Positions 46,395 through 56,213 are shown, numbered from the stretch's first letter. The stretch: 64,000 nt of DNA from Dinoroseobacter sp. (GCA_017643385.1 JAEPNN010000006.1:186001-250000), one strand, 5' to 3'. The notes: generated from the letters alone by a model not told the origin. Numbers and translations are program-made.

Positions 46395-47514
46395 TCATGG
46401 CCGACCCGGTTACGTCGGCAAGTAGGCCTATCTGGGAAAGATCTTTAGAAACCACCACGAGGTCCTGGGTCTTGCGCCCAACCAATTCTGTCAGACCAGC
46501 GTCCCTAACGACCGACGCAGGTACAGTGACCGCCATACGCAGGGCGCTCTCTAAGGACACACCTATATGCTTTACCAAGCGCGCGACGCCCTGCGCTTGG
46601 GTGATATGCGCCCCTGCCAGATTGCCTTCGACATTCAGAAGGCGACCATCGCAAAGATGCACTTCTTGACCATAAAGCGAAAACTTATCAGGCCCGCCAA
46701 CCGTTGCCATCGCATCTGAGACAAGAAACATCAAATCCGCTTTTGGACGGGCTCGGAGCGCCAAGGCGATCATACGATCATCCACATGATAGCCGTCACA
46801 AATAATGCCCGAACAGAGATTCGAGTTCAGAACAGTACCAACCGCACCCGGAGCGCGCCCGGTCATTGGCGACATTGCATTAAAAAGATGCGTTGCACAT
46901 TTCGCACCCGCCGCGATTGCCGCTTCCACGGTTTCGGCATCGGCATCTGTGTGTCCGATGGACACGATCGCCCCCAATGACGACAACATCGAAATCTGTT
47001 GCGGCGTCGATGCTTCAGGCGCAACTGTGATCATCACGTTGACGTCACGACGTCTAAGCCTCGCGACAACCTCCATGGTTCGATCATCTAGGTCGCGAAT
47101 AAACCGACCGTTGTGGGTCCCACGTCGCGCATAGGATATGTGCGGCCCCTCAATATGTAGACCAAGAATACCTTGGTCACCCTGTGCCTCGATCACGGCC
47201 TGAGCGGCGCGGTCCAGAACGTCTGGTGCATCCGTAATCACCGTCGGCAGGATCGCTACCGTGCCAAAACGACGATGTGCGGCGGCGACTTTGGTCATTG
47301 CTTGCCTTGTAGGGGTGTCATTGAGCATGACACCGCCGCCACCATTGACCTGCAGGTCTACGAACCCTGGGGTAAGACACCCCTTAAGCGGCAGGGCAGC
47401 GCTCGTTGCGGACGCTATCTCGACAACTTGATCATCCAGCAAGCGAAGAGCTTTGCCTGTATGCAACCGTTCCCCGTCAAAAAGCTGTTCTGGCGCAATC
47501 CAAATATCTGTCAT
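46375..47514 (-). CDS. nagA: N-acetylglucosamine-6-phosphate deacetylase
   Basis: A 379-residue amidohydrolase-fold enzyme. TPGFVDLQVNGGGG (48-61), the metal-binding HIEGPHIS (120-127, E122), SIGHTDADAETVEAAIAAGA, THLFNAMSP and the catalytic Asp in FLVSDAMATVGG are all present. It removes the acetyl group from GlcNAc-6-phosphate, or GalNAc-6-phosphate in some members. The start overlaps the GatZ-like stop. It feeds the SIS-domain deaminase/isomerases encoded upstream in the operon. Confidence 0.9.
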   Translation of the reverse strand: MTDIWIAPEQLFDGERLHTGKALRLLDDQVVEIASATSAALPLKGCLTPGFVDLQVNGGGGVMLNDTPTRQAMTKVAAAHRRFGTVAILPTVITDAPDVLDRAAQAVIEAQGDQGILGLHIEGPHISYARRGTHNGRFIRDLDDRTMEVVARLRRRDVNVMITVAPEASTPQQISMLSSLGAIVSIGHTDADAETVEAAIAAGAKCATHLFNAMSPMTGRAPGAVGTVLNSNLCSGIICDGYHVDDRMIALALRARPKADLMFLVSDAMATVGGPDKFSLYGQEVHLCDGRLLNVEGNLAGAHITQAQGVARLVKHIGVSLESALRMAVTVPASVVRDAGLTELVGRKTQDLVVVSKDLSQIGLLADVTGSAMNENAAE

Positions 47515-48740
47515 GCCGCTTCCTCGAAAAAATAGGGTAGCAATGCGTTCTGGATTTCAGCATCAATCAGTCTCTGAACTTGCGTGCCCTTCAGGCCCTC
47601 TGCCCGTGCGAGAACTGGTGCATCGAATACCTTGATCAATTCACTGTCTTTTATCGTTCCGTCAAACACTTCCAACAAATCTTGGACGGCCTTTTGTGCT
47701 TTGGGCTGCGGCCAGTAATACCGGATCCGATCAGCAAGACCAAAGTGGCGCTGATGGAAAAGGGCGGCCTCATCTCCCGAGTAATGGCCCTGCCAATAGG
47801 AAGGATCTTCGGTCATCACCTCTTCCAGTGCTGCCTGCAAAGCGCCCTTCTCTGTGCGTACCTGATCAAGCGCATAAAGCGCTTTGCGATAGGCGAAGGT
47901 CAGGGCCGGCCCCACCTTTTGAAAGGCGAACCCCATACCGGCCAATCTCGGGAAGACGTCGGCTTTCTGGTAATCGGTTGAATGCGCTTCCAAGCAAACA
48001 TTGGGATGTTCTGACAGCGCCAAAATCAGCCCTGGATCGCGCTCCAATGGCATTGCATGAACATGGGTTGGACCGAATTCGACGCCAGGTTGAACGACCA
48101 AACCGCCGATCTTTTCAGACAGATCACCAAAGGCCCCGTCATGCTCATGCAATGTGCGTCGCGCCGCATCGGGTGACGTGGGTGGAATGTCACCATCTTC
48201 ATCGACACGTGCGCCCCCGGGTGGGGGTACTTCGGTACCAACAACAAACAACACGTCGGGATTTATGGAACAACAGATCCGCGCCAACCGTGCAGAGCGC
48301 GAGGCCGTTACATCATCACCCAGCTGCGCGGTCTCGCCGGCACACCCTTCCGAGCAGTCCAGATGGATCTTCCCAAACCCCGCCTCGACATAGTCAGCCA
48401 CCATGTGGTCCGCTCTCGCCAGTGCGGTCTCAGCACCTGCAGCGCGCCAAGCCTGTGGACCAAGATGGTCGCCCCCAAAAACAATGCGTTCGCGGGCCGT
48501 CGCCGTTTCATTGGCAAGATCAGTTACAAACGTGACGAAGTCGGCTGGCGTCATGCCAGTGTATCCGCCAAACTGATTGACCTGATTGGACGTCGCTTCG
48601 ATCACGATTTCTCGGTCAAGCGTTTCTGCCAGCAAAAGGGATGCGCGCAAAACGTCTGGATGCGCAGAACAGACCGAGGGGATCGCAACGGCTGCTCCTG
48701 CGCGATTGCGCTTCACAACATTACGTAGCACCTCAACCAT
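47511..48740 (-). CDS. Tagatose-bisphosphate aldolase accessory subunit (GatZ/KbaZ family)
   Basis: A 409-residue TIM-barrel protein of the GatZ/KbaZ family. Marks: IEATSNQVNQFGGYTGMTP, FGGDHLGPQAW, KIHLDCSEGCA and VVQPGVEFGPTHVHAMP. In E. coli these proteins stabilise the catalytic GatY/KbaY aldolase. No GatY/KbaY gene and no tagatose-6-phosphate kinase are in this operon, so either they lie elsewhere or this protein acts alone. ATG 48740 overlaps the kinase gene by 8 bases; a longer start would extend well into it. Confidence 0.82.
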   Translation of the reverse strand: MVEVLRNVVKRNRAGAAVAIPSVCSAHPDVLRASLLLAETLDREIVIEATSNQVNQFGGYTGMTPADFVTFVTDLANETATARERIVFGGDHLGPQAWRAAGAETALARADHMVADYVEAGFGKIHLDCSEGCAGETAQLGDDVTASRSARLARICCSINPDVLFVVGTEVPPPGGARVDEDGDIPPTSPDAARRTLHEHDGAFGDLSEKIGGLVVQPGVEFGPTHVHAMPLERDPGLILALSEHPNVCLEAHSTDYQKADVFPRLAGMGFAFQKVGPALTFAYRKALYALDQVRTEKGALQAALEEVMTEDPSYWQGHYSGDEAALFHQRHFGLADRIRYYWPQPKAQKAVQDLLEVFDGTIKDSELIKVFDAPVLARAEGLKGTQVQRLIDAEIQNALLPYFFEEAA

Positions 48741-49638
48741 CTTGCACCGCCTGCCATGCTGCAAGGGCTGCACCGCGCGCGCCGCTGGTATTTCCGCCTT
48801 CCGCCAGTACCAGCGGAGGCGTCGCATAGTTTAACAATTGAGCGTCTTGCGCTGCGTTTGTGAGGTCATCTGTAAGCCCCTCAATCTGTGACAGGCCGCC
48901 CCCGAGAACGATAATGTCTGGGTCAACGGTCAGCGTCAGAGTGTGCAACAGATCTGCGGTCAGAGCGCACCATATCTTCCAAACCTCCTGCATTGTTCCA
49001 AACCGCTGTTCTGCGATTTGCGGAGGGGTCACAGTTTCACCCGTAATGTGCTTGGCAATGCGGGACATTCCCGGTCCTGCGATATAAGTCTCGATACACC
49101 CAAACCGTCCGCAACCGCACTGGATCACAGGGATATCGTAGCCCTGCAATATGTGAGCAGGTGCTGAGGTGTGACCAAACTCCCCTCCCGTTCGGGTGGG
49201 ACCTTCCAAAATCCGTCCATCAACGCAAACGCCGCCGCCAATGCCTGTTCCCAAAATAAGGGCCATTACAGTTTTGTGCCCTTTGCCCTGGCCAAAGACA
49301 GCTTCTGACAGGGCCAAGGCGCGGCAATCATTGACATAGGTGATTGCACGATCGGCGGCGTTTTCAATGTCTGATGGAAAAGCTTTACCCGTCGCGGGAA
49401 GGTTCGCGGTCAGCGCCAATTCATCGACAGGGTTGATTAGTCCCGCAGCGCCTACGCCTACAGGAACAGTTCCGCCTGCCATCTGCTCTGCCCAAGCGAT
49501 CTGATCAGCCATGACCTGAACAAGAGCCGAATACTCGGATGGCGTTTCGCAACGACGCCGTGAGGCCAATGACCAGGTATCATCGAAAACCTGGGTTTCG
49601 ATCTTGGTCCCCCCAAGATCGATGCCGACGGCCTTCAT
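48733..49638 (-). CDS. ROK family sugar kinase, probable N-acetylhexosamine kinase
   Basis: A 301-residue ROK kinase. The ATP motif GIDLGGTKIE is at 5-14, the catalytic Asp at 104 (YVNDCRALALSEA), LILGTGIGGGVCVDG at 128-141, and the zinc site is H156 (GEFGHTS) with C174, C176 and C181 in QCGCGRFGCIETY. NagK-type ROK kinases phosphorylate GlcNAc at O6, which fits the following NagA. The stop/start overlaps with both neighbours show tight coupling. GalNAc or ManNAc could also be the substrate. Confidence 0.85.
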   Translation of the reverse strand: MKAVGIDLGGTKIETQVFDDTWSLASRRRCETPSEYSALVQVMADQIAWAEQMAGGTVPVGVGAAGLINPVDELALTANLPATGKAFPSDIENAADRAITYVNDCRALALSEAVFGQGKGHKTVMALILGTGIGGGVCVDGRILEGPTRTGGEFGHTSAPAHILQGYDIPVIQCGCGRFGCIETYIAGPGMSRIAKHITGETVTPPQIAEQRFGTMQEVWKIWCALTADLLHTLTLTVDPDIIVLGGGLSQIEGLTDDLTNAAQDAQLLNYATPPLVLAEGGNTSGARGAALAAWQAVQDG

Positions 49639-50687
49639 GACGCCACCTTGTAAAGTTTGACGCCCGACACAACCCTGCTGAGTGTCCGACGATCGGCAAA
49701 GGGATCATCGACATTCAACCCCAGATTATTTGCCCAGAAAACACCCCGCACCTGCGCAAGTGCGACGCTCAATGGCGCAGCCCATAAGGGCCCAAAAGGC
49801 ATTTGCACATCGATGTCACCGCCCGGACCAATTTTCTCGACCGTCGCGTGCGGGAATTGCGCCCGTAGCTCTGCAATCAAATCGTCTTCATAGAAACACG
49901 TGGGCTCATGGGGGCTGGCAAAGACCGAAATAGCCGTGCCGTCTGTCACAAATGACTTGGGTCCATGCCGGAACCCCAAGGTGCTGTCCCAAATTGCAGG
50001 AATTTGCCCTGCCGAGAGCTCCAGAACTTTCAGTGCCGCTTCGCGCGCGGCATAGGCCATCGGGCCGGTTCCTACAAAAACTGCACGCTCAGGACAGTCC
50101 TGAGACGCATAAAGCGGCAACACAGATTCCAACTGATCAGCCAAGACGCTGAAGCGATCCGCGACATCGTAAGGCGCGTCAAAAAGCGCCAATGCCGTCA
50201 GCAACATCGTGGAGAAGCTGGAGGTCATGGCAAAGCCTGCATCGTGGGTCTCGTCTGGTAAGACAATGACTTGCGTTGGCGCATTCGATCGGCGCGTCGC
50301 AAGTGCCCCCTTTTTGTTGCAGGTAATGTTCAAGCGGGGCGCATGAGGTACAAGTGCATCAAGCGCATCAAGCGTACCAATCGTCTCCGTGCTGTTCCCA
50401 GAGCGCCCGAAATTGACAACAAGCGGACGTGCGCCAGTCAGGACATGTGCAGGGTCAGCAACGATATCTGTCGTTGGAACAGATCTTGTTCCCTTGATTG
50501 AAGCCGCAACGATATCGCCAATGTAGGCGCTGGTCCCGGCGCCACAGAACCAAATTTCGTGGAAAGATTGGTCTGCAATCCAAGACCGCAAACCAGCCAC
50601 ATCAAGGGTTGCGCCCCAACTGCGCCATATGTCCGGCTGGCGGTGTATCTCGCGCCACGTCGCCCATTTGTTCAACCCGTCTGTCAT
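49635..50687 (-). CDS. agaS: SIS-domain sugar-phosphate isomerase/deaminase, AgaS-like
   Basis: A 350-residue protein with two SIS domains. IWFCGAGTSAYIGDIVA and VNFGRSGNSTETIGTLDAL mark the first, VFVGTGPMAYAAREAALKVLELSAGQI with a following RHGPKSFV stretch the second. This is the AgaS pattern; AgaS deaminates and isomerises galactosamine-6-phosphate to tagatose-6-phosphate. Together with the GatZ/KbaZ-like gene it suggests GalNAc use, in addition to GlcNAc. Assignment between AgaS and other SIS deaminases is not certain. Confidence 0.75.
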   Translation of the reverse strand: MTDGLNKWATWREIHRQPDIWRSWGATLDVAGLRSWIADQSFHEIWFCGAGTSAYIGDIVAASIKGTRSVPTTDIVADPAHVLTGARPLVVNFGRSGNSTETIGTLDALDALVPHAPRLNITCNKKGALATRRSNAPTQVIVLPDETHDAGFAMTSSFSTMLLTALALFDAPYDVADRFSVLADQLESVLPLYASQDCPERAVFVGTGPMAYAAREAALKVLELSAGQIPAIWDSTLGFRHGPKSFVTDGTAISVFASPHEPTCFYEDDLIAELRAQFPHATVEKIGPGGDIDVQMPFGPLWAAPLSVALAQVRGVFWANNLGLNVDDPFADRRTLSRVVSGVKLYKVAS

Positions 50688-51685
50688 GTGGTTTGTGTTA
50701 CCTTTGAGAGGGTTACGGGTGCATCGGGGTCCAGACCAAGCGCCAGCGAAGTGCTCAGGATCACAGGATACAAAAGCATCAGCAAAGCCGCGGCAGCGGC
50801 AGCGGGTGCTACATTTTCCAATCCAATGTCACTGATCCGAACCCGGTGCACATCACACCCAGCCGCACGGAAGCGTGCCTCTGCCAGATCGAGGCTTTCC
50901 TGCGTTTGTTCCAGACCCGTATCAAGAATGAGAACCATGAGTGGGTTCGTGGCAAGCTGCAGCGGTCCGTGCAACACCTCTGAACTGGAATAAGCTTCGG
51001 CATGCAGTGCGCAGCATTCCTTGAGTTTTAAAGCGATTTCATGCGCGGTGCCGTAACCGGTATCGCGACCAATCACATAAACATGCCGAGCCCGTAGGAA
51101 TGCTGCCTGTAACTCGGCGGACTTTGGATGGTTCAATTCCATATCCGCAAGCGCGTTTGCAGCAGCCCGCGCGTCTTCACCATAAGATGGCTTCAAATTA
51201 CCGAGCAACGCCATACCGGCGGCCACCGAGCCAACGACAGATTTTGTTGCCGGAACGGCGAGCTCCGGCCCTGCGCACACAGAGAGGCTTATATCGGCGG
51301 CCTCTTCCACTGCGCTGTCTGGTTTGTTGGTCAAAGACAGAACGGATGCTCCCATCTTTGACGCCCCTTGCGCCGACAACACAAGATCATGGCTCGCGCC
51401 CGATTGGCTGACGACCATCACGGCAGTACCTTCGAGTGCAACACCGTCGCCCAAGGAAAATACCGAGGGGGGCAACGATGTGACCGGAATGCCAAGTTCT
51501 CGCATGAATTCGTAGGACAAGATGTTGGCCGCCGCGTCAGATGACCCGCGCGCAACCGTATAGATCGCCTTAGGCATCTTGAGTTCGCCAGATACAGATT
51601 GGGTGGCCGACACAGCAAAGACTTCTGGGCCTTCCGAGGCCTCTTTGGCCATCAAGGATCCGGGCGTTTTGCATTCGCTTGTCAT
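50684..51685 (-). CDS. SIS-domain glucosamine-6-phosphate deaminase, NagB-II type
   Basis: A 333-residue double-SIS protein related to the isomerase half of GlmS. TVARGSSDAAANILSYEFMRELGIPVTSLPPSVFS and VVSQSGASHDLV form the first domain, AGPELAVPATKSVVGSVAAGMALLG the linker, and ARHVYVIGRDTGYGTAHEIALKLKECCALHAEAYSSSEVLHGP the second with the catalytic Glu/His loop. It lacks the glutaminase domain, so it should run as a deaminase giving fructose-6-phosphate. The ATG at 51685 overlaps the upstream stop (ATGA). Confidence 0.8.
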   Translation of the reverse strand: MTSECKTPGSLMAKEASEGPEVFAVSATQSVSGELKMPKAIYTVARGSSDAAANILSYEFMRELGIPVTSLPPSVFSLGDGVALEGTAVMVVSQSGASHDLVLSAQGASKMGASVLSLTNKPDSAVEEAADISLSVCAGPELAVPATKSVVGSVAAGMALLGNLKPSYGEDARAAANALADMELNHPKSAELQAAFLRARHVYVIGRDTGYGTAHEIALKLKECCALHAEAYSSSEVLHGPLQLATNPLMVLILDTGLEQTQESLDLAEARFRAAGCDVHRVRISDIGLENVAPAAAAAALLMLLYPVILSTSLALGLDPDAPVTLSKVTQTT

Positions 51686-52941
51686 TGTCTTAGTCCAAAT
51701 TTGTCGAATTCGCGCCAAGTATCGGTCAGATCCACCATTTGGCCGCTGATCCGCGCTTCATCCAAAGCCAGTGCGACAAGCCCGGCTTCCAGAGCGTCCA
51801 CAACACCGACAGGCAAGCTGTCAGTCTCACCGCGCAGAAACGCGACGATATCGTCAACCATCATGTGATCTGCGCCATAGTGAGACGAGGCCCGCGCGTC
51901 GTCCATCTTGGTGTAATCATGTTCAGCAATGACCGAGCCATCGCGCGCTGTCGCCTTGAGCCCGCCGCGCACGAAATCGCCTTCGGCCATCCCAAGCGTT
52001 CCCATCACGCAGAAACGACGATGTTCGTCAGGGACATTGAGATTGGTATGGAAGGTCATCGAAGTGCCACTCTCAAACTGAAGCGTAGCCGTCTGAAAAT
52101 CGATGATGTCACCGTCTGAATCGAAAGCATCATCGATCGCGTTCCAAATCGAAGGCTTGTGATGCATGATCTCGTTTTCGAGGTTCGCGCTTGGGGCATT
52201 GCCCGGCACAAATGACTTACGCCCCCCAAAGCTCACGACCTTGCTTGGGCGAGACCCGGTGACCATGTTGTAGATATCCAGATCGTGGCAGCATTTCTCC
52301 AGCATGAAACCGCCAGACCACGATACCATGCGCCTCCAGTCACGCATGTAAAACGCGCCGTGGTAGGGGGCGATATGTTCGCTGGCCTCCAGTGATACGA
52401 CAGGGCCGAGTTCGTCGAGAACGGCACGTAAATCGACGACATGCTGCGAGTATCGCAAGACCAGGCCGACCATCACGCTGTCAGTTCCATGTCTGGCCAG
52501 CAAGTCTGCCAGTTCCATCGTTTCTTCTTTGGTGATCACAACCGGCTTTTCAGTAAAAATGCGGACCCCGGCGTTCAGGCCGAGTTTGATATGCTCCAGG
52601 TGAAACCTGTTGGGCGAGCCGACAAAAAACAGATCTGGTTTGGTTTCTGAGAGCATTTGCTCCAGATCGTCAAACCGCTCGATTTCACCGCGCATCCGCA
52701 CGCATGCGGCCAAGCCCATTTGCAACTGCTTGACGCTTGCGGCTTTGGGAAAACTTGGAAAGTCCTGATTAGACGCCAAGGCTGCTGCCTCTGCTTCACT
52801 TATTGAAGACGCGTCTATCTGAAGCGCTGAATCAGGCTGCGGATCATAGTATCCAACGAAATCTGCCTCAGGCATCGCATCTCGCAGGATTGACAGCACA
52901 TGTGCCGCCCGCAGTCCCAAACCAGCTGTGACAACTCTCAT
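51682..52941 (-). CDS. Gfo/Idh/MocA family oxidoreductase
   Basis: A 419-residue NAD(P)-dependent sugar oxidoreductase. The N-terminal Rossmann motif is in RVVTAGLGLRAAHVLSIL, FTEKPVVITKEE holds the conserved catalytic-region EKP, and SGGFMLEKCCHDLDIYNMVTGSRP contains the active-site His/Asp pair. ATG at 52941 follows GAGGG and leaves an 11-base gap to the ATPase gene. Members oxidise or epimerise sugars and glycosidases of related type exist; its role here may be to oxidise an imported amino sugar or branch sugar. Confidence 0.85.
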   Translation of the reverse strand: MRVVTAGLGLRAAHVLSILRDAMPEADFVGYYDPQPDSALQIDASSISEAEAAALASNQDFPSFPKAASVKQLQMGLAACVRMRGEIERFDDLEQMLSETKPDLFFVGSPNRFHLEHIKLGLNAGVRIFTEKPVVITKEETMELADLLARHGTDSVMVGLVLRYSQHVVDLRAVLDELGPVVSLEASEHIAPYHGAFYMRDWRRMVSWSGGFMLEKCCHDLDIYNMVTGSRPSKVVSFGGRKSFVPGNAPSANLENEIMHHKPSIWNAIDDAFDSDGDIIDFQTATLQFESGTSMTFHTNLNVPDEHRRFCVMGTLGMAEGDFVRGGLKATARDGSVIAEHDYTKMDDARASSHYGADHMMVDDIVAFLRGETDSLPVGVVDALEAGLVALALDEARISGQMVDLTDTWREFDKFGLRQ

Positions 52942-52951
52942 TGCGTTGCCC

Positions 52952-54052
52952 TCAATCGATGATTTCAGGGGCAGAGTTTCGGCGCAACACATCACCGGAG
53001 CCGTCAAAGACGTGGCAAGCTTCAGGCGCGACCGATAGCGTCAAGGGTTCACCTTCCTTCACCGCCGCGTCGCCCGGAAGAGACGCGCAGAACCGCGTGC
53101 CATCCCCGATGGTTCCGTACGTGATCGAAACGCCCCCCAGGCGTTCGAGGACGTTCACAGAAATCTCCAGACCTTCAGTGCCAATATCAACATGCTCTGG
53201 TCGAATGCCCACTTCGACTTTGTCTCCGGCTGAAACCGTGCTGCTGTCGACAGGCAGAACCATCTCGTGACCGCCGTTCATGGATATCTTCACGCCGGTC
53301 GGATCAACTCCCAGTACGGTGCCCGGGATCAGGTTCATATTTGGCTGGCCGATAAAGGACGCTACAAATTTTGTCTTGGGGTGATGGTAAAGCTCCATCG
53401 GTGTTCCGAATTGCTCCACCCGACCGCCATTCAGTACGACGATGCGATCTGCCATGGTCATCGCCTCGATCTGGTCGTGGGTCACGTAAACCATTGTGGC
53501 GTCCAGATTGCGATGCAGCTGGCTGAGCTCGACACGCATGTCGCCGCGCAATGCCGCATCAAGGTTCGACAGCGGTTCATCAAACAGGAAGACCTTTGGG
53601 TTTCGGACAATTGAACGACCGATGGCAACGCGCTGACGTTGACCGCCTGAAAGCTGACCCGGCTTAAGTTGAAGCTTGTCTTTCAATTGCAGGATGTCTG
53701 CTGCGCGTTGGATCCGCGCATCCATTTCAGCTTTGCCCATCTTCTGAACACGAAGCGGGAAGGCAATGTTCTCATAGACACTCAGGTGCGGATAAAGCGC
53801 ATAGGACTGGAAGACCATCGAAATACCGCGTTCGACCGGGGGAGCAGCACTGACGTCTTCGCCGCCAATGACGACAGACCCGCTTGTCGCTTCTTCAAGA
53901 CCCGCGATGATCCTGAGAAGCGTCGATTTCCCGCAACCGGAGGGTCCGACAAAAACGACAAACTCTTTGTCTTTGATCGCCAGGCTGATGTCATGCAGCA
54001 CTTTGGCTGCACCGAATGACTTCGTGATGGCATTCAGTGAAAGCGTTGCCAT
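52952..54052 (-). CDS. Sugar ABC importer ATP-binding protein (UgpC/MsmK type)
   Basis: A 366-residue ATPase. Walker [10 protein letters not shown] at 36-44, signature LSGGQRQRV at 134-142, Walker B VFLFDEP at 154-160, THDQIEAMTMADRIVVL, then TOBE domains with VGIRPEHVDIG. ATG 54052 is chosen because the protein then starts as the family does. It powers the importer encoded just upstream. A stem-loop separates it from the binding-protein gene. Confidence 0.9.
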   Translation of the reverse strand: MATLSLNAITKSFGAAKVLHDISLAIKDKEFVVFVGPSGCGKSTLLRIIAGLEEATSGSVVIGGEDVSAAPPVERGISMVFQSYALYPHLSVYENIAFPLRVQKMGKAEMDARIQRAADILQLKDKLQLKPGQLSGGQRQRVAIGRSIVRNPKVFLFDEPLSNLDAALRGDMRVELSQLHRNLDATMVYVTHDQIEAMTMADRIVVLNGGRVEQFGTPMELYHHPKTKFVASFIGQPNMNLIPGTVLGVDPTGVKISMNGGHEMVLPVDSSTVSAGDKVEVGIRPEHVDIGTEGLEISVNVLERLGGVSITYGTIGDGTRFCASLPGDAAVKEGEPLTLSVAPEACHVFDGSGDVLRRNSAPEIID

Positions 54053-54084
54053 GGTATGTCCAACTTTTGATGGATGGGTAATGA

Positions 54085-54117
54085 TCCCGGGCGACACGCA
54101 GCGCAGGCCGCCCGGGA
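54085..54117 (-). repeat. Intercistronic stem-loop after the amino-sugar binding protein
   Basis: TCCCGGGCG (54085-54093) pairs perfectly with CGCCCGGGA (54109-54117) over a 15-base loop. It follows the binding-protein stop in the direction of transcription and precedes the ATPase gene, in the same position as the hairpins seen after the other binding-protein genes of this window. Confidence 0.62.
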
Positions 54118-54130
54118 CGGGAGGAAGCCT

Positions 54131-55342
54131 TTACAGAGCGTCGTCCAGCTCTTCGCCGGCGATCGTCACGAGGTTGTCGACCGTGTCGTCCTCAAGAAGG
54201 ATGCCCTGCACCATGTTGGTGAAGACAGACTGAAGCGCCTTAAAGTCTTCGACGATGGGCTCTGGACCACCGGTCGGGATTGGCGCTGTGAAGTTTGGCC
54301 AGACACCCGAAGAGTAGTAGAGATCTTCTTTGCCCATTGCGGCGTAGTCAAAGATCGGCGTAAGGCCCCAGGAGCTGTCGAGGTCATACTGCGCATCACC
54401 CGATGTGATCCGCTGCGCCAGTTCCTGCGCCAGCTCTTCATGGCCAGAGCCTTTGAACACAACAATCGAGTCTGTGATCAGGATCGAACCACTTTCGCCA
54501 GAAGGACCAGCAGGAACTGGTACGACGAGTTGATTGATATCCTCATTGTGCTGGCCGTAGCCCCATGGGCCCTGAACATACATGGCGATCTGGCCATCGT
54601 TAAACAGGTCCTTCAGCTGGTCACGTTCCCAGGCGGTTGGCCCTTCCTGAGCGACGGTTGCCAACTTGCCGTAGAATTCCAGCGTCTCGCGCGTTTGCTG
54701 GCTGTCCAGCATGTTTTCGCCGGTTGTAGGATCGATCACAACACCACCGTTGGAATACAGGTAGTTGAGGAATTGGTGCATCGTGTTGTCGAAGTCTTTA
54801 CCGGCAAGACCAACACCTGCGGAGTCGGTGTTATCCACCACGCCCTGCGCCATGGCATACATGTCATCCCATGTTGCAGGAGCCGCGCATTCCTGACCCG
54901 AGGCTTCGACGATATCGCAGTTGATATAAAGCGCTTTGGTCGAGAAAGCGTGTGGGTAGCCCCAGGTCACACCTTCGATGGTGACGGTGTTCAGAACGCC
55001 CGGCTGGTAAGGTGCATCTGCCGCGATGTCGGCAGGCACGATCAGGTCGTTATTGGCCAGCTGGCGCAAAGTCCGCGATCCCATGTAGGCGATCGACGGC
55101 GGATCGCCTGCGGCCGCCAGCGTCAGGGATTTGTCCTGGCAAGTGCCCCAAGGCACAGCTTCGAGATTGACCGTGACGCCTTCATTGTCTGCAACGAACT
55201 GGTCGACCACTGCCTGGTCAGCCGCACGAACTTCGCCGCCGCACATGATGAAATGCAACTCGGTCGAATGGCTACCGGCATATGCCATGCTTGCCGCGCT
55301 CGACATCAGCGCAACACTGAGTGAAAGTTTCGTAAGTTTCAT
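54131..55342 (-). CDS. Sugar ABC importer periplasmic binding protein (family 1)
   Basis: A 403-residue solute-binding protein with signal peptide 1-22 (ending MAYA before GSHSTELHFIMCGG). The mature part has the family 1 style with VVDQFVADNEGVTVNLEAVPWGTCQDKSLTLAAAGDPPSIAYMGSRTL. Cysteines in HFIMCGG, GTCQDK, YINCDI and GQECAAP may form disulfides. It lies between the permeases and the ATPase in the amino-sugar operon, so its ligand is probably GlcNAc, GalNAc or a chito-oligosaccharide. Confidence 0.88.
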   Translation of the reverse strand: MKLTKLSLSVALMSSAASMAYAGSHSTELHFIMCGGEVRAADQAVVDQFVADNEGVTVNLEAVPWGTCQDKSLTLAAAGDPPSIAYMGSRTLRQLANNDLIVPADIAADAPYQPGVLNTVTIEGVTWGYPHAFSTKALYINCDIVEASGQECAAPATWDDMYAMAQGVVDNTDSAGVGLAGKDFDNTMHQFLNYLYSNGGVVIDPTTGENMLDSQQTRETLEFYGKLATVAQEGPTAWERDQLKDLFNDGQIAMYVQGPWGYGQHNEDINQLVVPVPAGPSGESGSILITDSIVVFKGSGHEELAQELAQRITSGDAQYDLDSSWGLTPIFDYAAMGKEDLYYSSGVWPNFTAPIPTGGPEPIVEDFKALQSVFTNMVQGILLEDDTVDNLVTIAGEELDDAL

Positions 55343-55369
55343 GTTTTATTCTCCCTTGGTTTATACTGG

Positions 55370-56212
55370 CTATTCTTTGACCGCTCCGGCCGTCAGACCC
55401 GCCACGAGGTACTTCTGAAGGAACAGGAAGATGACCATGACCGGCAGAATGCCTGTCAGTGCAGCGGCCATCATCTGGTTCCAGGTGACATCCTGATAGC
55501 CAATGAATTCAAACAATCCGGCTGGCAGGGGTTGCAGCTCACGTTGCTGGTTGAACGTGATCGCAAAGAGAAATTGTTGGGCATAGGCGCCAATGAAAAC
55601 GGCCGTCCCGACAACGATCAGACCCGGTGTCGCAAGCGGCAACACCACGCGGCGCAAAGTGTACATGCGGCTGGCGCCGTCGACAAAAGCCGCTTCCTCC
55701 AGTTCGCGTGGTATCTTTTCGAGGTATGACCGAAGAAGCCAAATACCCGTCGGGATCAGGAACGCGACGCCGGGGACGATCATCGCCCAGTAGGTGTTCA
55801 GTAATCCCATCGAGCGCAGCACGCGGTAAAGAGGGATCAAAAGAACTGCGCCGGTGAACATGTTCACGCCTAGAAAGATCGCCAGTGAACCGTTCTTGAA
55901 GGGAAACTCCAATCGCGCATACGCGTAGGCTGCGGGTACCACGAAAATCATGGTGAGAACTGTCACGGCGGACGCGATGAACACAGAGTTGAAGATGTAT
56001 CGTCCCAAAAGTGGCACGGTTTCCCACATGTCACTGTAGGCTTGGAAACTGAAATCGTCCGACCAGAACTGGTAGGGACTGCGAAACAGGTGCTCGAGCG
56101 GTCGAAGTGATGCCATGAACATCTCGAAGAACGGCAAAAGAATGAAGATCAGGAACACAATGACCGCAGCGTAAATGCCGACCATCTGTAATTTTGTGTA
56201 TCGATCCATCAT
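55370..56212 (-). CDS. Sugar ABC importer permease (MalG type)
   Basis: A 280-residue permease with six membrane segments. The EAA loop is in RELEEAAFVDGASRMYTLRRVVLPLATPGL, and the C-terminus FLQKYLVAGLTAGAVKE is typical of MalG/UgpE subunits. It follows the other permease gene by one base. Partner of the MalF-type subunit encoded upstream. Confidence 0.9.
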   Translation of the reverse strand: MMDRYTKLQMVGIYAAVIVFLIFILLPFFEMFMASLRPLEHLFRSPYQFWSDDFSFQAYSDMWETVPLLGRYIFNSVFIASAVTVLTMIFVVPAAYAYARLEFPFKNGSLAIFLGVNMFTGAVLLIPLYRVLRSMGLLNTYWAMIVPGVAFLIPTGIWLLRSYLEKIPRELEEAAFVDGASRMYTLRRVVLPLATPGLIVVGTAVFIGAYAQQFLFAITFNQQRELQPLPAGLFEFIGYQDVTWNQMMAAALTGILPVMVIFLFLQKYLVAGLTAGAVKE

Positions 56213-56213
56213 C

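Noticed and set aside
54074-55324. 416-codon plus-strand frame antisense to the binding-protein gene
   Set aside because: The minus strand has a signal peptide and a full binding-protein pattern; the plus-strand product has none.
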